This document shows, in pieces, positions 8,651-16,776 of a stretch of DNA of 64,000 nucleotides. The first letter of the stretch is position 1; each line of letters starts with the position of its first letter. The stretch comes from Gordonia amarae NBRC 15530 (GTDB lineage Bacteria; Actinomycetota; Actinomycetes; Mycobacteriales; Mycobacteriaceae). Where the stretch lies: assembly GCF_000241345.1 (NCBI RefSeq), contig NZ_BAED01000075.1, forward strand, positions 32,330 to 96,329. The letters run 5' to 3'. The translations under genes were made by a program, and so were the position numbers. The notes under the pieces are model-generated. The model made no database searches and was not told the origin of the DNA. It saw nothing but the letters and a program-made list of their open reading frames with translations.

Positions 8651-10010
8651 CGCCGGTGTCCTGCACTGCCGGACGGTGGTGCGGTACGGGATCGGGTCGG
8701 TCGGCACCGCCGCGTTCGGGACACTGCCCGGGCTCGTGCTCGTGTACTACCTCACCGACACCCTCGGCGTGCCCGCGCTCGCGGCGGGCATCGTGATCGC
8801 CGTCGCCAAGATCTGGGATGTGGTGATCGACCCGGCGATCGGCTTTGTCAGCGACCGGCATGCGGAGGCGCGCGGGTCGCGGCGGCCGCTGATGCTGCTC
8901 GGCGCGGCGGCCCTGCCCGCCGCGTTTCTCGTCACCTTCGCCGTACCCGGTGCGCTGCCTACCGCGGCGCAGGCGCTCTGGGTGGCCGTGGCGTTCCTGT
9001 TGTCGGCCACCGCATTCAGTCTCTTTCAGGTGCCCTACATCGCGCTCCCGGCCGAACTCACCGACGACTACGACCAGCGCACCCGGCTGCTGACCGTGCG
9101 GGTGGTGGTGCTGGCGCTCGGGATCCTGGTGTTCGGGGCGGGCGGTCCGGCGCTGCGGGACGCCGGGAGTTCGGAGGCCGTCGGCTATCTGCTGATGGCC
9201 GCGGTGACCGGTGTGCTCATGGGCGTGAGCATGTGGGTGGCGTCGCGGTCCGCCGACGACGCCCGGCGGGTGGTGGTCGGGGATGCCCCGGTGTCACCGG
9301 CAGTCGCGTACAGGGCGGCGATCGCGGCACTGCGGCGCAGCCGGGCCCTGCGAATGCTGCTGGGGGCGTTCGTTCTTCAGGGTCTGGCGACCGGACTGAT
9401 GCTGGCCGGTGCGCAGTACATCGCCACCTGGGTCCTCGACTCCGAGTCCGCGGTGTCGGTGCTGTTCGCCGCGCTCATCGCGCCCGCCCTGATCTGTACG
9501 CCGCTGTGGGGCGCGATTGCCCGGCGGTGGGGTAAGGAGGTCGGATTCGTCGCGGCCACAGCACTGTTCGCGCTCGCCGCGGTGTCGCTGGCCGGACTGT
9601 GGTGGTCGTCGGGACCGTGGGTGTACGGCTCCGTGGCCGTCGCGGGAGCCGCCTACGCCGGGATGCAGGCACTGCCGATGGCGATGCTGCCCGACGTGAT
9701 CGGCCACGACGAGGCCACGCACGGGGAGAGTGCGGCCGGAACCATCGGCGGGGTGTGGACCGCCGGCGAAACCTCCGGCATGGCACTGGGATCGGTGCTG
9801 TTCACGCTCGCCCTCGCGATCGGCGGCTACATCTCCTCCGATGAGCCGGACGCGGTGATCCAGCCCGGGTCGGCGCTCGACGCGATGATCGTCGGATTCA
9901 GTGTGCTGCCGGCGGTGCTGGCACTCGTGAGCGTGCCGCTGATCCTGCGCTACCCGTTGCGGCGCACCACTATCGAAACCATGAATGACAAGGTGGTGGC
10001 AGGTGACTGA
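8643..10010 (+). CDS. MFS transporter, GPH-type (MFS_2)
   Basis: A 455-residue polytopic membrane protein with about 12 hydrophobic segments. The family features of the glycoside-pentoside-hexuronide/cation symporter group are visible: KIWDVVIDPAIGFVSDR after the second helix and VPYIALPAELTDDYDQRTRL between helices 4 and 5. The cargo cannot be told. The start is GTG at 8643, inside the GTGACTGA that ends the rhodanese gene, giving an 8-base overlap. Its own stop lies in an identical GTGACTGA that starts the next gene. The three genes are therefore almost certainly co-translated. Confidence 0.88.
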   Translation: MTDAGVLHCRTVVRYGIGSVGTAAFGTLPGLVLVYYLTDTLGVPALAAGIVIAVAKIWDVVIDPAIGFVSDRHAEARGSRRPLMLLGAAALPAAFLVTFAVPGALPTAAQALWVAVAFLLSATAFSLFQVPYIALPAELTDDYDQRTRLLTVRVVVLALGILVFGAGGPALRDAGSSEAVGYLLMAAVTGVLMGVSMWVASRSADDARRVVVGDAPVSPAVAYRAAIAALRRSRALRMLLGAFVLQGLATGLMLAGAQYIATWVLDSESAVSVLFAALIAPALICTPLWGAIARRWGKEVGFVAATALFALAAVSLAGLWWSSGPWVYGSVAVAGAAYAGMQALPMAMLPDVIGHDEATHGESAAGTIGGVWTAGETSGMALGSVLFTLALAIGGYISSDEPDAVIQPGSALDAMIVGFSVLPAVLALVSVPLILRYPLRRTTIETMNDKVVAGD

Positions 10011-11460
10011 TCAGCGCGCCGAGCAGATCCTGGCCCGGCTCACCGAGCTGCGCGCCGACGACGCACCCACCCGGGGCGGTCGGATCCTGTCCTATGTCTA
10101 CGACCCGGGCCTGGCCGTCGTCGACGAACTGGCGCGCCGTGCCGCGCAGCAGGTGCAGCACGTCAACGGCCTCGACCCCACGACGTTCGGGTCGGTGGCC
10201 CGGATGGAGGCGGACGTGATCGGGTTCGCCGCCGGGATCGTGCACGGCGACGACGCGGTCGGGGTGGTCACCAGCGGCGGCACCGAAAGCTGCCTGCTGG
10301 CGGTGAAATCGGCCCGGGATCGCTGGCGGGCACGTCACCGGGAGGCGACCGGCATGCCGTCGATCGTCGCGCCGACGACCGTGCACGCCGCCTTCCACAA
10401 GGCGGCCCGCTACTTCGATCTGCGGCTGGACCTTGTGCCCGTCGGCGAGGACGGAACCGTCGGGGCCGACGACCTGCTGGCGCGGTGCTCCGGGGACACT
10501 GCGCTGGTCGTCGTGTCCGCGCCCTGCTACCCGTTCGGCGTGATCGATCCCGTCGCCGACGTCGCGCCGCGCGCGGCCGCACTGGGCATCGCCTGCCATG
10601 TCGACGCCTGCATCGGCGGCTGGGTGCTGCCCTTCTGGGGAGAAGGACTGCCGCGGTGGGACTTTCGGGTACCGGGCGTGACCAGCATGTCGCTGGACGC
10701 GCACAAATACGGCTATTCGCCGAAAGGCGTGTCGGTGCTGCTGTTCGCCGACCGCGACGCCAAACGCGCCGCGTCGTTCGCCACCACCGACTGGCCCGGC
10801 TACCCGGTGGTCAACCCGACGATGCTCGGCAGCCGCTCGGCCACCGCACTCGCCGCCGCGTGGGCGATACTCGAATACCTGGGCGCCGACGGGCTGACGG
10901 GGCTGACGGCACGGACCCGGCAGGCCACCGAGACGCTGGCCGGTGTCGTCGCCGGTATCGAGGGGCTGCGGGTGGCCGGTGCGCCGTCGGGCCCGCTGTT
11001 CGCCGTACGCACCGACCCCGAGGCGGCGGCCGGTCGGGGAGTGGACCCGCACCAGTGGTCGGACCGGGTGCGTGAACTCGGCTGGACCCTGCAGCCGCAG
11101 CCCGGACTGCGGCAGCACGGCGGTCCCGCGTTGCCGCCCACCACCCACCTCACCGTCACCCCGGTCACGGCAGGCATCGTCGACGCCCTGGCGGCGGCGA
11201 TGACCCGGGCGGCCGACGACGTGCGCGGCCGCCCGCCGATCGACCTGTCCGCCCTCCCGGACGCCCTCCCCGCGCTGCGCTCCGACGCCCCGCTCGACTC
11301 GGCTGCCGCCACCGAGATCCTCGCCGCTCTCGGCCTCGCCGGCGACGGCCCCGCCCTGCCCGACCACCTCGCCCCCGTCATGGCACTCCTCGAGGTGGTC
11401 CCCGCCCCCCGCGCCCAGGAACTGCTCACCGAACTCCTCGCCCGCCTCAACGAGCGATAG
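10003..11460 (+). CDS. PLP-dependent lyase, sphingosine-1-phosphate lyase/decarboxylase-like
   Basis: A 485-residue fold-type I PLP enzyme of the group II decarboxylase/sphingosine-1-phosphate lyase superfamily. Visible are GVVTSGGTES for phosphate binding, HVDACIGGW with the cofactor-contacting Asp, and SLDAHKYGYSPKG with the Schiff-base Lys at about residue 235. The family cleaves or decarboxylates amino-alcohol phosphates or amino acids; which one applies here is open. The start GTG at 10003 overlaps the transporter stop by 8 bases. An in-frame ATG 18 bases earlier is possible but lacks a better ribosome site. The C-terminal 80 residues form an extra Ala/Leu-rich helical tail. Confidence 0.85.
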   Translation: MTDQRAEQILARLTELRADDAPTRGGRILSYVYDPGLAVVDELARRAAQQVQHVNGLDPTTFGSVARMEADVIGFAAGIVHGDDAVGVVTSGGTESCLLAVKSARDRWRARHREATGMPSIVAPTTVHAAFHKAARYFDLRLDLVPVGEDGTVGADDLLARCSGDTALVVVSAPCYPFGVIDPVADVAPRAAALGIACHVDACIGGWVLPFWGEGLPRWDFRVPGVTSMSLDAHKYGYSPKGVSVLLFADRDAKRAASFATTDWPGYPVVNPTMLGSRSATALAAAWAILEYLGADGLTGLTARTRQATETLAGVVAGIEGLRVAGAPSGPLFAVRTDPEAAAGRGVDPHQWSDRVRELGWTLQPQPGLRQHGGPALPPTTHLTVTPVTAGIVDALAAAMTRAADDVRGRPPIDLSALPDALPALRSDAPLDSAAATEILAALGLAGDGPALPDHLAPVMALLEVVPAPRAQELLTELLARLNER

Positions 11461-11476
11461 TTCCACCTGTAATCGA

Positions 11477-11506
11477 AGGATCCACCCTTTGTGTCCGGTG
11501 GATCCT
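11477..11506. terminator. Intergenic hairpin after the PLP enzyme gene
   Basis: A 10 bp perfect stem (AGGATCCACC paired with GGTGGATCCT) has a 10-base loop. It begins 17 bases after the stop of the PLP gene and is nested inside a weaker outer pair (TCCACCT with AGGGGTGGA). No T-tract follows. It is probably a transcript end or 3' stabiliser between the PLP gene and the tRNA. Confidence 0.5.
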
Positions 11507-11587
11507 CCAGTTAGGGGTGGATCTATGCGCTGACCAGGCGATTTTCTAACCCGGTCGGTGGTGATGTAACCTTTCTGAGGTTGCACA

Positions 11588-11682
<95 letters not shown>

Positions 11683-11697
<15 letters not shown>

Positions 11698-11717
11698 GAA
11701 AACCCGGTCGGGGCCTC
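11683..11717 (+). terminator. Terminator of tRNA-Pro
   Basis: A 12 bp stem (GAGGCCCTGACC with GGTCGGGGCCTC, one T-G pair) with an inner GGG/CCC helix and an AAAA loop, followed by CTCGTTTC. It lies 22 bases after the tRNA and inside the repeat carried by the element. It also faces the integrase stop, so it may work in both directions. Confidence 0.75.
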
Positions 11718-11724
11718 CTCGTTT

Positions 11725-12927
11725 CTACGGCACGATGCTCGCCGATTCCGGCGCTGGCCCGCAGTTGGCCCGCAGTAGTTTCGACCGGGCATCGTCCAGA
11801 GCGTCGGCTACTCGTTCCAGATCATCCGGGAACAGATCGGCGTACGTGTCCAGCGTGAGTGCCGCCGACTTGTGTCCCAACATCGTCTGCACGGCCTTCA
11901 CGTTCGCGCCGGCCGAGATCGCCAGCGACGCCGCGGTGTGCCGCAGATCGTGCGGTGTGACCGTGGGGAAGTCGCCGAGCTGCTTACCGTCGTCGTCGAC
12001 TGGCCGCAGATCCTCGACGGCCGGCCCGAACTCACGCCGCCGCCACGTGTTCAGTCGCAGCACACCACCTTGCGCCGCGGTGAACACCAGATCGTCGCGG
12101 CCCTTCCCGACCATCACGGCCGCGAGCGGATCCGCGAGGAACCGAGGGAACGGCACCGACCGACGTTCGTGGTTCTTCGGCGATGACCAGACGATCTTCC
12201 CGACTTCGGTGACGGACTGCCGTACGTTCACGCGCCGCCGCAGCATGTCGAAGTCCTGCACCCGCAGCGCCGCCAGCTCACCGAACCGCAGGCCGGTGTA
12301 GGCGAGCATCAGGACAACGACCTCGTACCGTCCGTCGATCGTGTCCGCGAGCTGCGCCACCTGGCCGTGGGTGAGGTAGGCGCGAGCGACGTGTTCACGG
12401 CGTGGGGCCTTCACCCCGGAGACCGGGTTACGGGCGAGTCGTCGGTCCTCGACGGCCAGTGCGCAGATGCCGCGCAGCACGCCGAGCGCGTTCTCGATGG
12501 TCGCCGGTTTCGTGCCGGCGTCGGTCATCTGCTGCACCCATGAACGCACTGCTGACGTTTGAATCTCGTTGACCGGGGTAGTGCCCCAGCGGTCCCGGAC
12601 GTGCGCGTTCCACGTCGTTTCCCGGGTCGCTTTCGTGGTCGCCTTCAAATGTCCGAACGTCGTGACCCACTGGTCCTTCAACACGGCGACGGTGACATTC
12701 CCGGCCCCTGGTGCAACGTAGGTTCCGGTGACGATGGATGAGGTGACCTCAGCTAGGAACTTCGTTGCCTCGACCTTGGTTCTGAACAGTTTCTCTTGTT
12801 CGTCGCCGTCGGCGTCAACCCATCGTGCGCGCCAGCGGGAACCCTTGCCGTGCTTGGCGCTTGGTGTTCCATCGACTTTGCTCCATCGGTCCTCGACGCC
12901 GGACCGAGGGTTACGTCTTTGGGGCAC
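11725..12927 (-). CDS. int: Tyrosine site-specific integrase
   Basis: A 400-residue phage-type tyrosine recombinase that would insert and excise the element at tRNA-Pro. The N-terminal arm-binding region is about residues 1-60, the core-binding SAM-like domain about 65-160, and the catalytic domain follows. Catalytic residues are the first Arg in YTGLRFGEL (about 210), HDLRHTA (about 327-331), the His in MLGHKS and the nucleophile in DTYADLF (about 364). I choose GTG at 12927 because GGAGAGA lies just upstream and the product begins like relatives (VPQRRNPRSG). An ATG further up reads through the repressor gene. The 3' end of the gene contains one of the paired arm-type repeats. Confidence 0.93.
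   Translation of the reverse strand: MPQRRNPRSGVEDRWSKVDGTPSAKHGKGSRWRARWVDADGDEQEKLFRTKVEATKFLAEVTSSIVTGTYVAPGAGNVTVAVLKDQWVTTFGHLKATTKATRETTWNAHVRDRWGTTPVNEIQTSAVRSWVQQMTDAGTKPATIENALGVLRGICALAVEDRRLARNPVSGVKAPRREHVARAYLTHGQVAQLADTIDGRYEVVVLMLAYTGLRFGELAALRVQDFDMLRRRVNVRQSVTEVGKIVWSSPKNHERRSVPFPRFLADPLAAVMVGKGRDDLVFTAAQGGVLRLNTWRRREFGPAVEDLRPVDDDGKQLGDFPTVTPHDLRHTAASLAISAGANVKAVQTMLGHKSAALTLDTYADLFPDDLERVADALDDARSKLLRANCGPAPESASIVP
11755..11782. repeat. Candidate integrase arm-type site, left
   Basis: A tandem TGGCCCGCAG motif (two copies, then TAGTTTC) lies inside the 3' end of int. The same 28 bases with two A/T differences occur at 19539-19566, just inside the right end, in the same orientation. 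Position and duplication fit arm-type binding sites of a tyrosine integrase. This is inferred, not known. Confidence 0.55.
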
Positions 12928-13507
12928 GCCATCTCTCCATCTTCTGCCGGTTCGCGGCAACAATGTCGTCAGCGGGACCGATATTCAATCCTTTGCGTAT
13001 CTCGGTTTCCGGCTGCTCCGCGTACGCGATTGTTGTTCGCATCCCTTGCCGAACGTCGATGAGCCGACGTATGTCCTCGATCGCCGAGAACGCCGCATTG
13101 AACGCCCGGTTGAGATCCGGGCCGAGGTTGTCGTCTGGGGCATCCGCGAGGTGCGATAGATCCTCTGGGGACATTCGTAGCTGACGCTGGGCGGTGTCCA
13201 GCTTGTCTATCAATGAGTTCAGCTCATCGACTGCCGCAGTCCATGTTTGGGTGAACGCGTGCAGCGCCTCAGCTTGAGGTCTCTCGTGTTGTGTGACCAG
13301 TTCGTCAAGCGTCACGGCGATGGTTTCGGCTATCGCGATCGCCTCGCCGAGTCGCGGTTCGCGCTTGCCTGTCTCGATCCGATGAATACCTGAGGCGTCG
13401 ATGCGTACGCCGGTCCTGTTCTCCAACTGCTCGCTGAATGCGCGCTGAGTGAGTCCTCTGTCCTCGCGAAGGCGTCGCAGCGCTGGGCCGAACCTGTCCT
13501 GTTGCAT
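12911..13507 (-). CDS. XRE-family repressor-like protein
   Basis: A 198-residue protein with a Cro/C1-type helix-turn-helix at residues 5-70 (FGPALRRLREDRGLTQRAF, then ASGIHRIETGKREPRLGEA). A helical region of about 110 residues rich in Leu, Asp and Gln follows, likely for oligomerisation. It overlaps the integrase start by 17 bases, so both are on one transcript. It is divergent from the excisionase-like gene. This arrangement is that of a lysogeny-type switch: the regulator probably holds the rightward operon off. No peptidase or sensor domain is visible that would explain induction. Confidence 0.85.
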   Translation of the reverse strand: MQQDRFGPALRRLREDRGLTQRAFSEQLENRTGVRIDASGIHRIETGKREPRLGEAIAIAETIAVTLDELVTQHERPQAEALHAFTQTWTAAVDELNSLIDKLDTAQRQLRMSPEDLSHLADAPDDNLGPDLNRAFNAAFSAIEDIRRLIDVRQGMRTTIAYAEQPETEIRKGLNIGPADDIVAANRQKMERWRAPKT

Positions 13508-13609
13508 TCACACACCGTAGTGCCACTTGACAACACGTACAACCGTGCCGATGATGAAATTGCTCTGCACGCAGCATGTTGCAGAACAGCATCAGAAACG
13601 AGGGTTTAC
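13508..13609. promoter_or_regulatory. Divergent switch region between repressor and excisionase-like gene
   Basis: A 102 bp gap that should hold both promoters. A rightward candidate is TTGACA (13526-13531), 17 bases, then GATGAT (13549-13554). Likely operator symmetry includes GCAGCATGTTGC (near-palindrome at 13571-13582) and TGCTCTGC/GCAGAACAGCA around it. AGGG lies six bases before the ATG at 13610. All are read by eye. Confidence 0.5.
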
Positions 13610-13822
13610 ATGACCAAGGACCAGTTTGACGACGTCATCACCACCAAGCAGGCGTGCGAGCACTGGCCGTTCCTCAACCCGAACACCCTGCGCTACCTGC
13701 GTCACAAGGGTGAGGGGCCGGCGTCGTTCGTCATCAACGGCCGCGTTCTGTACCGGCGCGCCGAGGTTGAACGCTGGCTCGCCGAGCAGGAGCAGGCCAC
13801 CACCCGAGGTGGCGCGGCATAG
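13610..13822 (+). CDS. Excisionase-like helix-turn-helix protein (MerR/AlpA type)
   Basis: A 70-residue winged-helix protein: VITTKQACEHWPFLNPNTLRYLRHKGEGPASF, cited here in two parts of the same fold, followed by the wing VINGRVLYRRAEVERWL. That layout (helix-turn-helix, basic recognition helix, short wing, Trp near the end) is the excisionase/AlpA pattern of actinobacterial integrative elements. As first gene after the divergent switch it probably acts as recombination directionality factor or operon activator. The ATG at 13610 is chosen over an upstream ATG that would put the promoter inside the gene. Confidence 0.75.
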   Translation: MTKDQFDDVITTKQACEHWPFLNPNTLRYLRHKGEGPASFVINGRVLYRRAEVERWLAEQEQATTRGGAA

Positions 13823-13896
13823 CCGCTCCGCGTGGCCGAGACCGCGCACCCGACCATCGGGCACGACACCACACGATCGAAACACGAAGGAACACA

Positions 13897-14130
13897 ATGA
13901 CACTCCCCTCAGTCGACGCCATCGCCGAGAAGACGGTTCACCTCGCCGGCACCGGCGATAACCGCAGCTCCTACGGCAACGCATCGGTCAGCATCACCGA
14001 CGACGGACAGGTGTGGATCAACATTCCTGACCGGCACTACGGGCACGCTCCCAGCTACAACTTGACCCGCGCCGACGCCGAACGGTTCCTCGCGGCGCTC
14101 CAGTCGGTGATGAGCGAGGTCCCGGCGTGA
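13897..14130 (+). CDS. Small element protein, unknown function
   Basis: A 77-residue acidic protein of unknown family. It has a central beta-rich part (ASVSITDDGQVWINIPD) followed by an amphipathic helix (ADAERFLAALQSVMSEV). GAAGGA lies eight bases before the ATG. Its stop overlaps the GTG of the next gene (GTGA). I do not recognise it. Confidence 0.6.
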   Translation: MTLPSVDAIAEKTVHLAGTGDNRSSYGNASVSITDDGQVWINIPDRHYGHAPSYNLTRADAERFLAALQSVMSEVPA

Positions 14131-14303
14131 ACGACCGCTACGGGCACCTGGTGGCGCACGCCGACACCGGCATCGGCGCCGACGAGTACCGCGGCCCGGC
14201 CCGCTTCACCCGCGCCACCGAAAAGACAGTGCCCCCGGCCAGCACCGCCAAGCACCAGACCGAGGGCAACGAACCCACCGCTATGAAAGAGCAGATCCGA
14301 TGA
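14127..14303 (+). CDS. Small element protein, 58 residues, unknown
   Basis: A GTG-started reading frame (VNDRYGHLVAHADTG...) overlaps its neighbours by GTGA upstream and ATGA downstream. The tight coupling on both sides is the main support. The product is hydrophilic, without recognisable motif, and ends in a charged stretch (AMKEQIR). Confidence 0.5.
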   Translation: MNDRYGHLVAHADTGIGADEYRGPARFTRATEKTVPPASTAKHQTEGNEPTAMKEQIR

Positions 14304-14566
14304 ACAACAACCTTACCCGCCCGATGCCGGCCGCAACCCTGCTCGCCGAAGCCGACACGATCCTCGACCAGCCCGGCACATTCGACGACGCCGTCGACCG
14401 CCTGGTCGAACTGGTCACCGCCGTACACGGCGACGTCGACGACCTCGACATTCCGGGTCTCGCCGCCGACGTCATCGACTGCTACAGCGACCGCGAGGGC
14501 TGGGTCGTCGTGGTCGGTGTCGATTTCTGGGAATTCGTGGAGGACGCCCGCAGGAGCGCGCCGTGA
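14300..14566 (+). CDS. Small acidic element protein, unknown
   Basis: An 88-residue, strongly acidic, mostly helical protein (LVELVTAVHGDVDDLDI, then WVVVVGVDFWEFVEDARR). It overlaps the preceding gene by ATGA and the following one by GTGA. The charge and size recall small phage anti-host or DNA-mimic proteins, but there is no specific evidence for that. Confidence 0.6.
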   Translation: MNNNLTRPMPAATLLAEADTILDQPGTFDDAVDRLVELVTAVHGDVDDLDIPGLAADVIDCYSDREGWVVVVGVDFWEFVEDARRSAP

Positions 14567-14634
14567 CCTCGCTCGCGGTCGCCGTGGCCGCTGCAACCAC
14601 CGTCGCCTACCTGGCCGGCAGATACACCCCGTAA
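14563..14634 (+). CDS. Possible 23-residue hydrophobic peptide
   Basis: A GTG-started mini-gene that overlaps the upstream stop (GTGA) and encodes VTSLAVAVAAATTVAYLAGR plus three residues, one short membrane-type helix. It is too short to be sure. Support comes from the overlap pattern shared by its neighbours and the absence of another use for this stretch. Confidence 0.3.
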   Translation: MTSLAVAVAAATTVAYLAGRYTP

Positions 14635-14706
14635 ACGCCTGTGGCGGCCGTCCCAACTCTCACCCCGGGACGGCCGCCACCAGAACAGAACCGCGAGGCC
14701 CAGAGT

Positions 14707-15021
14707 ATGCCGCACACCAGCCCCGAGCAACCACCCACCGACCGCCCGCACCTCGACTACGAGAGCGCAAACCGGTTGCGGTACCAGCTCACCCAGGCCG
14801 CCGTCCTACCCGACGACATCGACCGCGCCGACTTCATCGAACTGCTCACGGCTGGTGTCCGCGACATCTACCACCGCGACCTCGACGACTACCGGCACGC
14901 CCACAAGGCCGCCGCGGTCGCCGTGTCCCAGGCCGCCGACTGGACCGCCGTAGCGAAACGAGTCCGAGACCGAGACCAGGCACTCAAATCCGGCGCCTAC
15001 ATCCCCAGGAGAACCGCGTGA
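14707..15021 (+). CDS. Element protein of unknown function
   Basis: A 104-residue helical protein starting at ATG 14707 (MPHTSPEQPP). A proline-rich N-terminus is followed by helices (ANRLRYQLTQAAVLPDDI, HAHKAAAVAVSQAADW). It overlaps the helicase gene by GTGA, which puts it in the replication operon. It might be a helicase accessory or loader, but I see no family motif. Confidence 0.6.
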   Translation: MPHTSPEQPPTDRPHLDYESANRLRYQLTQAAVLPDDIDRADFIELLTAGVRDIYHRDLDDYRHAHKAAAVAVSQAADWTAVAKRVRDRDQALKSGAYIPRRTA

Positions 15022-16205
15022 GCGTCCCGAACTACCACGGCAAGCCGGAGTACGACGAGAACGGGATGCCCGTGGAAGTGCGTCCGGACGTACCCGCTGC
15101 ACCTCGACGCCGAAAGCGCACCCGTGGCGCAAATCGGGACGCGTCCGGACCTATAGACCCGGACGCGTCCCGACGCTCTGACATGCACGTTTCCGAACTG
15201 AATTCGAAGGTGCGTCCGGACCTTGAAAACGGGTCTGAACGCGTCCCAGACGCGTCCCGGACGCACCTGCTCGAACTGGGTTTCGTCGACGTCGCCGACG
15301 TGCTCGACAACGGCATACCCGACCCGCCTACCCCAGACATCGGACTCCGCACAGACGGCGTCGGCCTGTTCTACAGCGGGCAGTACAACGTTGTGTTCGG
15401 CGATCCCGAGTCCGGTAAAACCCTGCTGCTCGACTACGTGACGGCCGAAGTCCTCAACGCCGGCGGTGGTGTGCTGCGCATCGACCTCGACCACAACGGC
15501 CCAGAGCCGACAGTCACCCGGCTACTGGACTTCGGCGCCGACGAGAAGCGACTCCGCGACCACGAACGGTTCCTGTACATCCAGCCCGACAGCTCCGCCC
15601 AGATTCGCGAGATTGCGGCCGTGATGACCGTGTGGGAACCGAACCTGGTGGTGATTGACTCCCTTGGCGAGCTGGTACCGCTGTGTAGCGCAGGCACCGA
15701 CAAGGCCGACGACTTCACCGCGGTGCACCGCCGCTACATCAAGCCGTTCACCGACACCGGCGCCGCCGTCGTGGCGATCGACCATCTGTCGAAGGGAAGC
15801 GATTCCCGCGCATACGGCGCAACCGGCACGGTGGCGAAGAAGCGCGTGATCGGTGGCACCTCGATCCGGGTGACCGTCGATTCTGCATTCACCCCCGGCA
15901 AGGGTGGCTCCGCGTTCCTGGCGATCCACAAGGACCGGCACGGCGGTCTCCGGCAGAGCTCACCCACCGGTGACAAGGAACCGCTCGCGGGCAAGTTCGT
16001 GATGCTCGCCGACAAGACGTCGATTCACCCACCGGCCGCCGATGCCCGGAACCCCGGCGAGACCGCACCGGCCGAGGACATCGCGGCGGTCGCCGGTCTC
16101 GAACCGCCGCCGACGTCTGGGAACGATGCGCAGAAGCGCCTGCACTGGAACGCCCATCGAGCCCGCACCGCCTACAAGGCATGGAAGAAAGAGAACCAAC
16201 GATGA
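15018..16205 (+). CDS. RecA-fold helicase/ATPase (RepA/AAA_25-like)
   Basis: A 395-residue P-loop ATPase of the KaiC/RepA group. An N-terminal linker of about 85 residues rich in Arg, Asp and Pro precedes the ATPase core. Walker A is GDPESGKT at about 129-136, Walker B is LVVIDS at about 211-216, and the core ends with AIDHLSKG and RVIGGTSI. Proteins like this act as hexameric replicative helicases of RSF1010-type plasmids and small phage elements. It is therefore the best candidate for the element's replication protein. The start is GTG at 15018, with AGGAGA upstream and a GTGA overlap. The linker DNA contains repeated GCGTCC(G/C)GAC strings. Confidence 0.82.
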   Translation: MSVPNYHGKPEYDENGMPVEVRPDVPAAPRRRKRTRGANRDASGPIDPDASRRSDMHVSELNSKVRPDLENGSERVPDASRTHLLELGFVDVADVLDNGIPDPPTPDIGLRTDGVGLFYSGQYNVVFGDPESGKTLLLDYVTAEVLNAGGGVLRIDLDHNGPEPTVTRLLDFGADEKRLRDHERFLYIQPDSSAQIREIAAVMTVWEPNLVVIDSLGELVPLCSAGTDKADDFTAVHRRYIKPFTDTGAAVVAIDHLSKGSDSRAYGATGTVAKKRVIGGTSIRVTVDSAFTPGKGGSAFLAIHKDRHGGLRQSSPTGDKEPLAGKFVMLADKTSIHPPAADARNPGETAPAEDIAAVAGLEPPPTSGNDAQKRLHWNAHRARTAYKAWKKENQR

Positions 16206-16615
16206 GCGCCGAACGCCGGTGCAAGGACTGCCCCACCGATCGGCCGCAACGGCCGGCACCGCACCCCGGCCCCCGATGCCACACCCACCACCGCGCCAAA
16301 CGACGCGCCGACGCAACCCGCGCCCACGCCCGCCGAGTCGAAACCGTCTACGGCATCACCGGCGACGACTACGACCGCCTGTACGCCGCACAGGGCGGTG
16401 TGTGCGCCATCTGCCAACGCGCCACCGGCAAAGCACGCCGCCTGGCCGTCGACCACAACCACGACACCGGCGACGTTCGCGGCCTGCTGTGTGGGCCGTG
16501 CAACCACATCCTGATCGGCCGGTGGCCGCGTGACGCCCTCGCCCGCGCCGTCACCTACCTCGACCACCCACCAGCCGCACAAACCCTCAACCAACCCCGA
16601 ACGGACCCCACATGA
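16202..16615 (+). CDS. Endonuclease VII-like HNH nuclease
   Basis: A 137-residue protein with the recombination endonuclease VII/HNH pattern. The helix GITGDDYDRLYAAQ is followed by CAICQR, the catalytic VDHNHDTGDVRGLLC and CNHILIG, giving two zinc-binding Cys pairs around a DHxH core. Phages use such enzymes to resolve branched DNA before packaging; satellites and plasmids carry them too. The start overlaps the helicase stop by ATGA, and the stop overlaps the next gene. The N-terminus has an additional CKDC...CHTHH cluster that may bind zinc. Confidence 0.85.
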   Translation: MSAERRCKDCPTDRPQRPAPHPGPRCHTHHRAKRRADATRAHARRVETVYGITGDDYDRLYAAQGGVCAICQRATGKARRLAVDHNHDTGDVRGLLCGPCNHILIGRWPRDALARAVTYLDHPPAAQTLNQPRTDPT

Positions 16616-16776
16616 CCGACACCAGCCGCCCCAGCAACGCCCAACGACGCGAAATGGCCTACCGACTCCACGACCTCGCCAACCGCGCCCGCGCCGGCGA
16701 ATACACACACCCCCAACTCGCCGCCCTATCCGACGCCATCGACCAATGGCACGACCACCACATCGGAGACCAGTGA
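16612..16776 (+). CDS. Small element protein, 54 residues
   Basis: A 54-residue hydrophilic protein (starts MTDTSRPSNAQRREMAYRLH) with a basic helix and an acidic, His-rich end. It overlaps both neighbours (ATGA upstream, GTGA downstream). No known family. The coding strand here is very poor in G and T. Confidence 0.5.
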   Translation: MTDTSRPSNAQRREMAYRLHDLANRARAGEYTHPQLAALSDAIDQWHDHHIGDQ

